Both the position numbers and the translations under genes were made by a program. This document shows, one piece after another, positions 27,692 through 36,711 of a DNA stretch of 64,000 nucleotides. How positions within the stretch are numbered: the stretch's first letter is position 1; every line of letters begins with the position of its first letter. The stretch comes from Rhodobacter capsulatus (GTDB lineage Bacteria; Pseudomonadota; Alphaproteobacteria; Rhodobacterales; Rhodobacteraceae): NCBI RefSeq assembly GCF_003254295.1, contig NZ_QKZO01000004.1:287760-351759 (forward strand). The letters run 5' to 3'. Below the pieces are notes generated by a model. That model ran no database searches. It had not been told where the DNA came from and saw only the letters and a program-made list of their open reading frames with translations.

Positions 27692-28275
27692 CCGATCTGG
27701 CGGCGCGCAAGGCTTCGGCGCGCAAGACCGCCTTTGCGGCGCGCAAATCCGCCTTTGCCGCGGGGCAGGGCGAGGCCTGCGACCATCTTTTGGCGGCGCT
27801 GATGCGGTTTTCGGGCGCGCCCTTGGCGGGTTATCTGCCGATCCGCACCGAGATCGACCCGCGCCCGGCGATGGCGGCGCATCGCGGCACGGTTGGCGTG
27901 CCGGTGATTGCGGACGCGGGTCAGCCGCTGACATTCCGCGCCTGGACGCCGGAGGCGCCGCTGATCCCCGGCCCCTTCGGCGCCTTTGTCCCCGAAACCG
28001 GCGCCGAGATCACGCCGCGGGTGCTGATCGTGCCGCTTGTCGCCTTTGACCGGCGCGGCTATCGGCTGGGCTATGGCGGCGGTTTTTATGACCGCACGCT
28101 GGAACGGCTGCGCGCCGCCGGGCCGGTGACGGCGATCGGCTTCGCCTTTGCGGCGCAGGAACTCGACGCCGTGCCGGTCGAGCCCACCGATCAGCCGCTC
28201 GATCTGATCGTGACCGAGACCGGGCCGATCTTGCCGCCGCCGCGCGATTCTCTCCGCGATCCCGGCCGGGGCTGA
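27688..28275 (+). CDS. 5-formyltetrahydrofolate cyclo-ligase
   Basis: The 195-aa enzyme converts 5-formyl-THF to 5,10-methenyl-THF with ATP, returning stored folate to one-carbon metabolism. The signature GYRLGYGGGFYDRTLERL is unmistakable. It starts with GTG overlapping the mgtE stop by 4 bp. In many proteobacteria 6S RNA sits next to this gene; here the gap on both sides is too small for it. Confidence 0.93.
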   Translation: MTDLAARKASARKTAFAARKSAFAAGQGEACDHLLAALMRFSGAPLAGYLPIRTEIDPRPAMAAHRGTVGVPVIADAGQPLTFRAWTPEAPLIPGPFGAFVPETGAEITPRVLIVPLVAFDRRGYRLGYGGGFYDRTLERLRAAGPVTAIGFAFAAQELDAVPVEPTDQPLDLIVTETGPILPPPRDSLRDPGRG

Positions 28276-28321
28276 GGCCGCGCGCTCTGGTCAAGCCCGC
28301 CCGCGCGGGCTAAAGCGGGGC

Positions 28322-28666
28322 ATGACCGATGACACCCTGCCGCCGTGCCCCGAATGTGCCAGCACCTTCACCTATCAGGTGGATGCGCTTTTCACCTGTC
28401 CCGAATGCGGCCATGAATGGGCCCCCGGCGGCGATGCCGCCGAAAGCGGCGTGATTCGCGATGCCGTCGGCAATGTGCTCTCTGATGGCGACACGGTGAC
28501 GGTGATCAAGGATCTCAAGCTCAAGGGCAGCTCGCAGGTGGTCAAGGTCGGCACCAAGGTCCGCGGCATCCGGCTGGTGCCGGGCGATCACGACATCGAT
28601 TGCAAGCTGCCCGGCGTCGGCCAGATCGGGCTGAAGTCGCAATTCGTGAAAAAGGTTCAGGACTGA
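28322..28666 (+). CDS. yjdM: YjdM (PhnA-type) zinc-ribbon protein
   Basis: A 114-aa protein with an N-terminal zinc ribbon (CPEC at about 9-12 and CPECGHEW at about 26-33) and a small beta-barrel domain with NVLSDGDTVTVIKDLKLKG, exactly the YjdM pattern. The older name PhnA (alkylphosphonate uptake) is a misnomer; it is not phosphonoacetate hydrolase. Function is still poorly defined. It stands 46 bp behind the cyclo-ligase gene and ends at a strong terminator. Confidence 0.93.
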   Translation: MTDDTLPPCPECASTFTYQVDALFTCPECGHEWAPGGDAAESGVIRDAVGNVLSDGDTVTVIKDLKLKGSSQVVKVGTKVRGIRLVPGDHDIDCKLPGVGQIGLKSQFVKKVQD

Positions 28667-28670
28667 CGAA

Positions 28671-28694
28671 AAAGGGCGCCGCGGGGCGCCCTTT
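28671..28694. terminator. Intrinsic terminator of yjdM
   Basis: Perfect 10-bp stem (28671-28680 with 28685-28694, GCGG loop). AAAAA precedes and TTT ends it; it can serve both convergent genes. Confidence 0.8.
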
Positions 28695-28731
28695 GCAACT
28701 TCCGGGGAGGGGGGGGCTCAGCCCCGGTCTT

Positions 28732-29331
28732 TCAGCCCCGGTCCTTGAGGATGAAGCCCGAGACCGGATAGACCCGGCCCGCGGCGCTTTCCTGGCTCAT
28801 CACCCGGACCTGGCTCCAGTCGTTGTTCTTCGACACGTCATGCACGGTCATGCCGAGCGACACCCGGTTGCGCTGCCAGTTCGCATGATCGATCTTGATC
28901 TCGCGCGGCGAGACGACCGCCGACACCACCGCGACATGGCCCATCGGCATCTTGCGGGTGGGCGAAAAGGCCATGACGGCGCCCGGTGCGGGGCGGTGGC
29001 TGCGGGCGTAGCGGCCCGAGGCCTTCGACCACCAGGTGCCCGCATTGCCCTGCAGATCGATCCCCGAGACATTGCGCGCGAAGGGCACGCACCAGACCCG
29101 GCCGCCGCGCGCCCGCAGTTCCCGCGCCAGCGACACCGCGCTGTCGCGCCGCGCCGGGTCAACGCCTGCCGGATCGACGCCCTCGGGGCGTTCCTGTGCC
29201 GAGGCGAAGCTCATCCGCGTGGCCTGTTCGGTTCCGCCGCCGCCGCCGCCGCAGGCCGAGAGAGCGGCCAGAACGGCAAGAGCGAGGGGAAGCCGGGCAA
29301 GGCGCCCGGAGGATGTCAGCGTGATGTTCAT
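28732..29331 (-). CDS. CHAP-domain lipoprotein
   Basis: A 199-aa exported lipoprotein. The signal peptide ends in the lipobox LSAC followed by a Gly run (Cys27). The mature part is a CHAP-type NlpC/P60 amidase or peptidase fold: catalytic Cys in VWCVPFARN, His in MGHVAVVS and a polar third residue in DHANW. It should be anchored to the outer or inner membrane and cut peptidoglycan peptides or amidated substrates. Near its stop the DNA contains two tandem CAGCCCCGGTC copies. No operon partner. Confidence 0.82.
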   Translation of the reverse strand: MNITLTSSGRLARLPLALAVLAALSACGGGGGGTEQATRMSFASAQERPEGVDPAGVDPARRDSAVSLARELRARGGRVWCVPFARNVSGIDLQGNAGTWWSKASGRYARSHRPAPGAVMAFSPTRKMPMGHVAVVSAVVSPREIKIDHANWQRNRVSLGMTVHDVSKNNDWSQVRVMSQESAAGRVYPVSGFILKDRG

Positions 29332-29644
29332 TGGACCTTGTAACGAAATGTGAGTGCGTGGCTTCGTCGAGGTGACCTCCTAACCGGGAATGGCATCAGG
29401 GTTAAAGGTCTCTGAATGCCCGGCGCGGAAAACGGGCGGAATCTCGCCATCCGGCGGCTTGTGGGGCGGCGGATTTCCGCCGAGGCTGAAATTTTTCCCT
29501 GGGTCGCCCGATGGGTCCGTGGCGCTTTGCAGCCCCCCTCCGCCCCCGAGTCCCGGCCCGAAACCTGTCTTGGAACGCGGCGGAAATGGCGTTTTGCGCA
29601 AGGCAACGGTTGCTTTTCGGCGGGGCTTCGGCCTAAGGAAGCCC
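29332..29644. other. Intergenic region before the YmdB-like gene
   Basis: No convincing gene. The frame of the next gene stays open upstream to an ATG at 29390, but those codons are low-complexity and not conserved-looking. It contains a 7-bp hairpin (29467-29473/29476-29482) followed by AGGCTGAAATTTTT, which could be a terminator or attenuator, and divergent promoters for the CHAP gene and the phosphoesterase. Confidence 0.5.
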
Positions 29645-30460
29645 ATGAAGATCTTGTTTCTTGGCGATGTGATGGGGCGCGCGGGACGTGCCGGGGTGGC
29701 GGAACGGCTGCCGAAGCTGCGCGCGGACTGGGGGCTCGATTTCGTCGTGGTGAACGGCGAAAACGCCTCGGGCGGCATGGGCTTGACGGGCGAGCATGCG
29801 AAACTGCTGCTGGCCGCGGGGGCCGATGTGGTGACGCTGGGCGATCATGCCTTCGATCAGAAGGACATGCTGCGCTTCATCGAGACCGAGCCGCGGGTGA
29901 TCCGGCCGCTGAATTACGCGAAGGAGGCGCCCGGCAAGGGCGCGCGCCTGTTCGAGGACCGGCGTGGTCGCAAGGTGCTGGTGGCGCAGGTGCTGGGGCA
30001 GGTCTTCATGAAGCGCCCCTTCGACGATCCTTTCTCGGCGATCGACACCGCCTTGCGCACGCATCCGCTGGGCGGGCTGGCGCAGGCGATCGTCGTTGAC
30101 GTGCATTGCGAGGCGACGTCGGAAAAGATGGCGATGGGGCAGTATTGCGACGGCCGCGCCAGCCTTGTCGTCGGCACCCATACCCATGTGCCGACCGCCG
30201 ATGCGGTGATCCTGAAGGGCGGCACCGCCTATCTGAGCGACGCGGGCATGTGCGGCGATTACGACAGCATCATCGGCATGGAAAAGGCCGAGCCGATGCG
30301 CCGCTTCCTGACCGGGATGACGCGCGACCGCTTCACCCCGGCCGAGGGGCCGGTGACGCTCTCGGGGGTCTATGTCGAGACCGACGACCGCTCGGGCAAG
30401 GCCACGCGCATCGCCCCGGTGCGGTTGGGGGGGCGGCTGCCCGAGGCGCTGCCGGTCTGA
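29645..30460 (+). CDS. YmdB-family metallophosphoesterase
   Basis: A 271-aa protein of the TIGR00282/YmdB family, dimetal phosphoesterases that hydrolyse cyclic nucleotides or act in RNA turnover in Gram-positives. Motifs in order: GDVMGRAGR, VVNGENASGG, LGDHAFDQKD, DVHCEATSEK, GTHTHVPTAD. The ATG at 29645 has AAGGA 6 bp upstream and gives the standard MKILFLGDVMG start. The role in Rhodobacter is unknown. Separated from the next gene by 131 bp. Confidence 0.9.
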   Translation: MKILFLGDVMGRAGRAGVAERLPKLRADWGLDFVVVNGENASGGMGLTGEHAKLLLAAGADVVTLGDHAFDQKDMLRFIETEPRVIRPLNYAKEAPGKGARLFEDRRGRKVLVAQVLGQVFMKRPFDDPFSAIDTALRTHPLGGLAQAIVVDVHCEATSEKMAMGQYCDGRASLVVGTHTHVPTADAVILKGGTAYLSDAGMCGDYDSIIGMEKAEPMRRFLTGMTRDRFTPAEGPVTLSGVYVETDDRSGKATRIAPVRLGGRLPEALPV

Positions 30461-30591
30461 ACATCCGCCGCCACATGTCCGCAAAAACAGCATTTTCCCG
30501 CCGAGAGCCGAAGCTGGCACGGAAAGCGGCGATGAAAGCTTGCCCGCATGGCTTGGGCGGCTAGTATCGCGGCGAAGCAGAGGGGCCTGAG

Positions 30592-32379
30592 ATGATCGAT
30601 CTTGGACTGAGCGCCACGGCGCAGGCATGGCTGTCCATCGCCATCGTGCTGGGCATGTTCGTTCTGTTCGTGCGCGAAAAGGACCCGCCCGAAGTCATCG
30701 CCATCGGCGGGGCGGCGCTGATGCTGGTGCTGGGCCTTGTGCCCTACAAGGAAGCGGTCGGAGCGCTGTCGAATTCGGCGCCCTGGACCATCGCCTTCAT
30801 GTTCCTGATCATGGGGGCGCTGGTGCGCACCGGCGCGCTTGACCGCGCCACCCGTGCCGTCGAAAGCCGTATCGACGACAGCCCCGCGATGACGACGGCG
30901 CTGCTTTTCGCCATCGTCATGGGCGCTTCGGCCTTCATGAACAACACCCCCGTCGTGGCGGTGATGATCCCGATCTTCATGCAGGCGGCGCGCAAGCTGA
31001 ACGTGCCGCCCTCGCGGCTTTTGATGCCGCTTTCGTATTTCACCGTCATGGGGGGGATGCTCACGCTGATCGGCACCTCGACCAACATCCTTGTCGACGG
31101 GGTGGTGCGCAAGGACGGGATGGAGCCGTTCTCGATCTTCGAGATCGCGCCCGTCGGGGTGGCGATCTGTCTGGCGGGGTCGATCTTCATGGCGCTGCTG
31201 TCGCGCCATCTGGTGCCGGACCGGGTCTCGATGGCGGCGACGCTGGGCGGCGGGCGCCCGAAGATGAAATATTTCACCGAAGTGGCGATCCCCGAGGAGT
31301 CGAACCTGATCGGCAAGGGCGTGCTGGAGATCGACATCTTCAAGCGCACCGGCGTCCGGGTGATCGACGTTCTGCGCGGCGATGCCAGCTTGCGGCGCGA
31401 TCTGACGGTGGCGGTTCTGGAAGCGGGCGACCGGGTGGTGCTGCGCACCGAGGTTTCGGAATTGCTCGGCATGCAGGCCAACAAGGATGTGCGGGTGGTG
31501 GACAAGCTCTCCTCCGTCGCCACCGAGACGGTCGAGGTGCTGATCTCGCCCGGCTGCCGGATGATCGGGCGGTCTTTGGGCGATCTGCGGCTGCGGCGGC
31601 GCTATGGCGTCTATGTTCTGGCGGCGCATCGGCGCAACCAGAACATCGGCCGCAAGCTTGATGATCTGGTGGTGGTCGTGGGCGATACGCTGCTGCTCGA
31701 GGGCGCGCCCGAGGATATCGCCCGGCTGGCGCAGGACATGGATCTGGTCGATGTCTCGCGCCCGACGGCGCGGGCGTTCCGCCGCGGGAAGATGCCGATC
31801 GCGGTGCTGGCCCTGCTCGCCGTGGTCGGGCTTTCGGCGCTGGATGTGGCGCCGATCATGGCGCTGGCGATGGTGGCGGTGGCGGTGATCCTGCTGACCC
31901 GCTGCATCGACGCCGACGAGGCGTTTTCCTATGTCGATGGCCGGCTTCTGGCGATGATCTTCGCCATGCTGGTGGTGGGCGAGGGGCTGGACGCCTCGGG
32001 GGCGGTCACGCTGATCGTCGATGCGGTGGCGCCCCTGATGCAGGATCTGCCGCCGATCGCGGCGCTGGCGGCGGTCTATTTCCTCGGCCTTGCGATGACC
32101 GAGCTTTTGTCGAACAACGCCGTGGCGGTGATCTTCACGCGGATCGCGATCCAGCTGGCGCATACGCTTGGCCTCGATCCGCGCCCCTTTGCCGTCGCCG
32201 TGATGTTCTCGGCCTCGGTCGCCTTTGCCACGCCGATCGGCTATCAGACCCATATGATGGTCTATGGGCCGGGCGGTTACAAATTCTCGGATTTCCTGCG
32301 GCTCGGCATTCCGCTTGATATCCTGACCGGCACCGTCGCGGTGCTGGTGATCCCGCTTGTCTGGCCGCTCGTTCCCTGA
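30592..32379 (+). CDS. SLC13-family permease with two central RCK_C domains
   Basis: A 595-aa membrane protein. The N-terminal half ends with MNNTPVVAVMIP and GTSTNILVDG, the C-terminal half with ELLSNNAVAV and GYQTHMMVYGPGGY; between them (about 205-390) lie two TrkA-C/RCK_C ligand-binding modules. This architecture is typical of sulfate, thiosulfate or uncharacterised anion carriers (SLT/SAC1-like). The substrate cannot be told. The small lipoprotein gene follows after 7 bp, so both are probably co-transcribed. Confidence 0.88.
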   Translation: MIDLGLSATAQAWLSIAIVLGMFVLFVREKDPPEVIAIGGAALMLVLGLVPYKEAVGALSNSAPWTIAFMFLIMGALVRTGALDRATRAVESRIDDSPAMTTALLFAIVMGASAFMNNTPVVAVMIPIFMQAARKLNVPPSRLLMPLSYFTVMGGMLTLIGTSTNILVDGVVRKDGMEPFSIFEIAPVGVAICLAGSIFMALLSRHLVPDRVSMAATLGGGRPKMKYFTEVAIPEESNLIGKGVLEIDIFKRTGVRVIDVLRGDASLRRDLTVAVLEAGDRVVLRTEVSELLGMQANKDVRVVDKLSSVATETVEVLISPGCRMIGRSLGDLRLRRRYGVYVLAAHRRNQNIGRKLDDLVVVVGDTLLLEGAPEDIARLAQDMDLVDVSRPTARAFRRGKMPIAVLALLAVVGLSALDVAPIMALAMVAVAVILLTRCIDADEAFSYVDGRLLAMIFAMLVVGEGLDASGAVTLIVDAVAPLMQDLPPIAALAAVYFLGLAMTELLSNNAVAVIFTRIAIQLAHTLGLDPRPFAVAVMFSASVAFATPIGYQTHMMVYGPGGYKFSDFLRLGIPLDILTGTVAVLVIPLVWPLVP

Positions 32380-32386
32380 GGTTCCC

Positions 32387-32779
32387 ATGCGCCTGTCCCT
32401 GACCGCTCCGCTTCTGCTCGCCGCCCCCCTGTTTCTGGCTGGCTGCGCGGCGCTGACCCCGCCGGGGGCCGCGCCGACGCCGAACCCCGCGCGGATCGAT
32501 CTGCTCGCCGACCGGCTGACGGTGCATTTCACCGATGGCAGCCGCTGCAGCGCCGATATCGCCGCCGTGCCCGAGGGGCGGCTTTCGGGCTGCGCCGTGC
32601 CGATGACCTATGCGGTCGAGATCCGCCGCAAGATCCATGTTCCGGCCGCCGCGGGGCTGATCGAGCCCTATGCGACGGTCCGGCTCACCCGGATCTCTGA
32701 CGGGCGCGTCTTCGACTGGGTGACCCCCGAGGGCGGCGACGGGCACCGGCCGGTGAATTACGGTCATCAACCCGGCTGA
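32387..32779 (+). CDS. Small secreted lipoprotein of unknown function
   Basis: A 130-aa protein with a lipoprotein signal ending LFLAGCAAL (lipobox LAGC). After a Pro-rich linker the mature part has four or five predicted strands and two cysteines (SRCSADIA, LSGCAVPM) that could form a disulfide. No known family recognised. It is 7 bp behind the SLC13/RCK gene, so it may share its condition of expression. Confidence 0.7.
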   Translation: MRLSLTAPLLLAAPLFLAGCAALTPPGAAPTPNPARIDLLADRLTVHFTDGSRCSADIAAVPEGRLSGCAVPMTYAVEIRRKIHVPAAAGLIEPYATVRLTRISDGRVFDWVTPEGGDGHRPVNYGHQPG

Positions 32780-32877
32780 CGGGCGGTCCGACGGGCCGGT
32801 TTCATTGGCGCGGCTTGCGGTAAGGCCGGGCTTTGGCTATAGCGGCCGCCAGCACACCAATTCGACGGAGTAGGGGC

Positions 32878-33618
32878 ATGGCAGGCCATTCCAAATGGGC
32901 GAACATCCAGCACCGCAAGGGCAAGCAGGATGCGATCCGCTCGAAGATGTTCTCGAAGCTGGCGAAGGAAATCACCGTCGCCGCGAAGATGGGCGACCCC
33001 GATCCCGACAAGAACCCGCGCCTGCGGCTGGCGGTCAAGGCCGCCAAGGCGCAATCGATGCCGAAGGACGTGATCGACCGCGCGATCAAGAAATCGCAGA
33101 TGGGCGATGCGGCGGATTACACCGAGATCCGCTACGAGGGCTATGGCCCGAACGGCATCGCGATCATCGTCGAGGCGATGACCGACAACCTGAACCGCAC
33201 CGCGTCGAACGTGCGCAGCTATTTCACCAAATCGGGCGGCAACATGGGGCAGACCGGCTCGGTCAGCCACGGCTTCGACCGGGTGGGCGAGATTTCCTAT
33301 CCCGCCTCGGTGGGTGATGCCGATGCGGTGATGATGGCGGCGCTGGAGGCTGGCGCCGATGACGTCGAGAGCGACGAAGAGGGGCACTGGATCTATTGCT
33401 CGGTCGAGGCGCTGTCGGAGGTTTCCGAGGCGCTGGAGAAAGCCTTGGGCGAATCGACCGAATCGAAGCTGATCTGGAAGCCGCAGACCACGACCGAGGT
33501 CGATCTGGAAACCGCGCAGAAGCTGATGAAGCTGATCGATGCGCTGGAAGAGGATGACGACGTGCAGACGGTGACGCACAACTTCGACGTCCCCGAGGAT
33601 GTTGCCGCGCAGCTCTGA
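32878..33618 (+). CDS. yebC: YebC/PmpR-family protein
   Basis: The 246-aa protein starts with the family hallmark [18 protein letters not shown] and has the usual length. Family members act as DNA-binding regulators and, in more recent work, as ribosome-associated factors easing translation of proline stretches. ATG 32878 is chosen over the upstream in-frame codon 32833, which adds non-conserved residues. A strong terminator follows. Confidence 0.95.
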   Translation: MAGHSKWANIQHRKGKQDAIRSKMFSKLAKEITVAAKMGDPDPDKNPRLRLAVKAAKAQSMPKDVIDRAIKKSQMGDAADYTEIRYEGYGPNGIAIIVEAMTDNLNRTASNVRSYFTKSGGNMGQTGSVSHGFDRVGEISYPASVGDADAVMMAALEAGADDVESDEEGHWIYCSVEALSEVSEALEKALGESTESKLIWKPQTTTEVDLETAQKLMKLIDALEEDDDVQTVTHNFDVPEDVAAQL

Positions 33619-33639
33619 TCGCCGCGCGGAGGTTTTTTC

Positions 33640-33669
33640 AAAAGGCGCCCCGCGGGGCGCCTTTTGTTT
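33640..33669 (+). terminator. Intrinsic terminator of yebC
   Basis: Perfect 12-bp stem (33640-33651 with 33654-33665) running into TTTTGTTTT. Confidence 0.85.
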
Positions 33670-33686
33670 TCGCCACGCTGGCGCGT

Positions 33687-33752
33687 GGCGACCCGCCGGG
33701 GGGCTTCGCCCCCCGGACCCCCCAGCGTATTTGCACCAAGAAAAAGCAGGAG
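33687..33752 (+). repeat. Intergenic hairpin/TATTT-N4-CAAGA repeat, copy b
   Basis: Reads GGCGACCCGCC, a G/C hairpin (GGGGGGCTTCGCCCCCC), GGACCCCCCAGCG, then TATTTGCACCAAGAAAAAG. It lies directly after the yebC terminator and is matched by copy c in the opposite direction 33 bp on. Confidence 0.75.
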
Positions 33753-33784
33753 GGGGAGATCGGGGCAGGTCATTTGCAAGCGGC

Positions 33785-33850
33785 TTGGTTCACCTTGGTC
33801 CAAATATCCCGGGGGTCCGGGGGCGGAGCCCCCGGCGGGTCGCCCCGGCG
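33785..33850 (-). repeat. Intergenic hairpin/TATTT-N4-CAAGA repeat, copy c
   Basis: The inverse of copy b: on the minus strand GGCGACCCGCCGGGGGC, hairpin, GGACCCCCGGGA, then TATTTGGACCAAGG. Together b and c form a large inverted repeat between yebC and the NosL-type cluster. The stretch 33851-33902 after it has a further GC hairpin and no gene. Confidence 0.75.
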
Positions 33851-33902
33851 GGTCGCCCCGGCGACAGCCGGGGCGACATACTCTGCTTGCGGCGGCAGGT
33901 TT

Positions 33903-34901
33903 TCAGCCAAACAGGATCAGGTTCGAGCGCGCAATCACCCAGACCGTCACCGCGCCATAGGCCGCAAAGCCCGCCAGCGCCCAGAGTGTCAGGCGGCGCA
34001 TCACCGCGGGCAGGGGCGTGCGCAAGCTGTTGCGCGCGGTAAAGGGGCTCACCGCGCCCAGCCCCAGCGCCAGCGCCGTCGCCCCGAAGAGCGGCAGGTA
34101 AAACGCATAGCCGATGTAGCCATAGTCCGGCTTCAGGATGCAGAAGGGGCAGTGGTGGTTCGGGTTCTCATAGACATAAAGCGCGATCGTCGAGACCATC
34201 GCCAGCAATGCCGCGCCGAAATAGCCCGCGCCCGCCAGCGCGAAAAGTCCGTGCCCGCGCCCTGTGCGCAGCGCCTGAACCCCGCTTGCCAGCACCAGCC
34301 CCCCCGCAAGCGCCAGTGCCGCAAGCGCCAGCGCCGGATCGACCGCCGCCATCTCGTCGGAAATCCCCGCATTCGCCGGGGTGAAGAGCTTCGAGCAGCA
34401 CGAGGTGATGATATCGCTGCGCAGGTTCAGGAAATAGGCCAGCTGCAGGGCGCCCGTCAGCAGAACCAGCGGCGCGATCACCAGCACGGCGGCATATTTC
34501 ACCCGCGTCAGCGGATAATCGCGCCCCAGCCGGTCGACATGATCCAGCACCAGCCAGACCGCTGCCGCAAAGAAGCTGGCGATCTGGCCGTAAAGCGCGG
34601 GAAAGCCGTAGCCGTTCGCATTCAGCGTGCCCACCGCGCACATCGCGCCGACGAACAGCGCCGCCATCCGGTCTGCATTGAAAACGAACAGAAACAGCGC
34701 CGCCGCCTCGGCTGCCATCACCAGCGCGAAAAGCGTCGAGACCAGTTCGGTCCGTCGCTCCAGCAGCAGCTGCCCGCGCGCTCCGCTGCTCAGATCCCAG
34801 TGCCGCAGCACGGAAATCCCGAAGCCCGCCGACCAGACCGCCACCAGCGCGGCCAGCGCCGAGACCAGCAGCAGCGTCAGGATCGGCGTGTGAAAGATCA
34901 T
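33903..34901 (-). CDS. Polytopic membrane protein with CC and HHCPFC motifs (NosL-type cluster)
   Basis: A 332-aa inner-membrane protein with eight or nine hydrophobic segments. It carries Cys168-Cys169 (TSCCSK) after a helix and H249-H250-CPFC (251-254) after another, both probably at the periplasmic face; such pairs suit thiol-disulfide exchange or copper(I) binding. The CPFC motif recalls VKOR/DsbB-like redox proteins, but the overall sequence is not a family I can name. Last gene of the cluster; its ATG overlaps the ATPase stop by 4 bp. Function is inferred only from the neighbours. Confidence 0.8.
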   Translation of the reverse strand: MIFHTPILTLLLVSALAALVAVWSAGFGISVLRHWDLSSGARGQLLLERRTELVSTLFALVMAAEAAALFLFVFNADRMAALFVGAMCAVGTLNANGYGFPALYGQIASFFAAAVWLVLDHVDRLGRDYPLTRVKYAAVLVIAPLVLLTGALQLAYFLNLRSDIITSCCSKLFTPANAGISDEMAAVDPALALAALALAGGLVLASGVQALRTGRGHGLFALAGAGYFGAALLAMVSTIALYVYENPNHHCPFCILKPDYGYIGYAFYLPLFGATALALGLGAVSPFTARNSLRTPLPAVMRRLTLWALAGFAAYGAVTVWVIARSNLILFG

Positions 34902-35575
34902 GACCGCACCTGCAGGATGGCACCGTCCCGCAGCTCGACCACGGCGGTCACCGGCGCGGCCGAAATGATGCGCGGATCATGGCTGGTCAGGATCACTGTT
35001 TTCCCCTCGGCCCGCAGCCCGGCGACGATGTCGAGGAAACGATGCGCCAGCGCGGTATCCAGATTGGCCGTGGGCTCGTCGGCAATCAGCACCGGCGCGT
35101 CATTGACCAGCGCGCGGGCAATCGCCGCCCGTTGCGTCTCGCCGCCCGAGAGCACCTCGACCGGCATCCGCGCCTTGCCCGCAAGGCCAAGCGCCTCGAG
35201 CCGCGAAAGCGCCCGGGCCTCGACCTCGGCGCGGGGCGCGCCCAGGGGCGCCGCGGGCAGCACCACGTTTTCCAGCACCGACAGGCCCCGGATCAGGTTG
35301 AAGCGCTGAAACACGAAACCGAAGCGGCGCCGCCGTAGATCGGTCAGGAAACGCTCGGGCAGGGAGGAGATCACCTCGCCCGCCAATGTGATCCGCCCCG
35401 TCGTCGGCCGCGCCATGCAGCCGACAAGGCTTAAAAGCGTCGTCTTGCCCGAGCCCGAAGGCCCCATGAGCACCGTCACCCCCGGCGCGATCGCCAGATC
35501 GATGCCGCGCAGGGCGGTGACTTCGTTCGGGCGGCCCTCGTTGTAAGTCTTAGAAACACCATGCAAAGTGATCAT
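34898..35575 (-). CDS. ABC transporter ATPase, LolD/MacB type (NosL-type cluster)
   Basis: A 225-aa ATPase: Walker A GPSGSGKT, signature LSGGETQRAAIARAL, Walker B VLIADEPTANLD, H-loop TSHD. The TANLD form is typical of the LolD/MacB/FtsE group, which works with FtsX-fold permeases to move or release periplasmic lipids or proteins rather than import solutes. It is translationally coupled with its permease upstream and the CPFC membrane protein downstream, each by an ATGA overlap. Confidence 0.9.
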   Translation of the reverse strand: MITLHGVSKTYNEGRPNEVTALRGIDLAIAPGVTVLMGPSGSGKTTLLSLVGCMARPTTGRITLAGEVISSLPERFLTDLRRRRFGFVFQRFNLIRGLSVLENVVLPAAPLGAPRAEVEARALSRLEALGLAGKARMPVEVLSGGETQRAAIARALVNDAPVLIADEPTANLDTALAHRFLDIVAGLRAEGKTVILTSHDPRIISAAPVTAVVELRDGAILQVRS

Positions 35576-36711
35576 CGCATCACCGCATCCGGATCGGCCG
35601 CCGCGGAGCGCCAGACCGGAACCACGGTCGCGGCGGCATAAGGCAGGGTGGTCAGAAGGAAGAGCGTGCCCAGCTGCAAGGCATCAATGGCGGGCGTCAG
35701 CCGGAACTCGGGATAGATCACCGCCCAGCCCTTCAGCAGGGGGGCAAAAAGCGGTGCCCCCGCCCAGAACACATGCGCATAGGCCAGCACCGTGCCCAGC
35801 AGAAATGCCCCGCCCGAGATCAGCCCCCCCTCCCAGAGCTTCATCGCGATCACATCGCGCGTGTCCCAGCCGATCGCCTTCAGAATACCGATTTCGCGCG
35901 CCTCCTCGGCGGAAAGCCCGCTGGCCTTGTCGGCGGCAAAGATCGCGAAAGCCAGCAGCGCCACGAAAGCCAGCGCCACCATCACGCCCTCGCGCCAGTC
36001 GAAGAGCTTCTGATAGGTGCGGGCGATGTCCGCGCGGGTGACGAACCGCGCCTCGGGCAGCCGGATTGTCGCCTTTGCGACCACGGTCGACAGCTCGCGC
36101 GGGTTGCGCACGCTGACCGCCAGATCGGTGAACTGGCCCGCAGGCACGTTGAAAAAGCTGCGGAAATCGGCCTCGTTCATCAAGATCAGATCGGCGCTGA
36201 GAAGCGCGGTTTCGGTGCCAAGCGTGCGGGCGATGTCGAAGCGGACCAGATCCCCCTCGCGGCGCGACAGAAAGAGCGGCGTGCCCTGCCATTTGAAATC
36301 GCGCAGCCGCGGCACCGCCTCGCCCAGGATCACCTGCCCCGGCGGCGGCATCATCGCGGCGGTGTCCGGCACCATCACCGTGTAATTCGCGCCGTTGATC
36401 CGGTCGTAAAAATAACCCCAAAGCCGCCCCTCGACCCCGGTGACGCCGCGGATCGCGGCAAGCTGCGGCACCGCCTCGGCACCGATCATCGTCTGACGGC
36501 CGAGGCTGAGGCTTTGCACGATCAGATCCGGGGCGCCTGCCAGCGTCGCTTCGGCCTCGCGGCGCAGGCTGGCGGCAAAGAACATCGCCGAGGCGAGCAG
36601 GAAGACGACCGCGGCAAAGACCGCGACGAGGGCGAGCGTCTTGACCCGCCGCCGCGCCAGCGCCGCAACGGTGAAATCCAGAAGCGCGCGATGTCGGTTC
36701 AGCGCGGTCAT
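35572..36711 (-). CDS. FtsX-fold ABC permease, LolC/MacB type (NosL-type cluster)
   Basis: A 379-aa permease: one N-terminal membrane helix (about 23-48), a large periplasmic domain (about 50-235) and three C-terminal helices with the FtsX signature EAREIGILKAIGWDTRDVIAMKLWEG. Members of this type act mechanically on periplasmic partners. With the ATPase it forms a full transporter. The periplasmic domain has no Cys. The client could be the NosL-like proteins or the CPFC membrane protein; this is inference from linkage. Confidence 0.9.
   Translation of the reverse strand: MTALNRHRALLDFTVAALARRRVKTLALVAVFAAVVFLLASAMFFAASLRREAEATLAGAPDLIVQSLSLGRQTMIGAEAVPQLAAIRGVTGVEGRLWGYFYDRINGANYTVMVPDTAAMMPPPGQVILGEAVPRLRDFKWQGTPLFLSRREGDLVRFDIARTLGTETALLSADLILMNEADFRSFFNVPAGQFTDLAVSVRNPRELSTVVAKATIRLPEARFVTRADIARTYQKLFDWREGVMVALAFVALLAFAIFAADKASGLSAEEAREIGILKAIGWDTRDVIAMKLWEGGLISGGAFLLGTVLAYAHVFWAGAPLFAPLLKGWAVIYPEFRLTPAIDALQLGTLFLLTTLPYAAATVVPVWRSAAADPDAVMR

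Noticed and set aside
28276..28321. 6S RNA next to the 5-formyltetrahydrofolate cyclo-ligase gene
   Set aside because: The downstream gap is 46 bp and the upstream side overlaps mgtE, too small for a 6S RNA of about 150-180 nt.
29390..29644. 85-codon N-terminal extension of the YmdB-like protein
   Set aside because: The extension is low complexity, lacks a ribosome binding site, and the family starts at MKILFLGD (29645).
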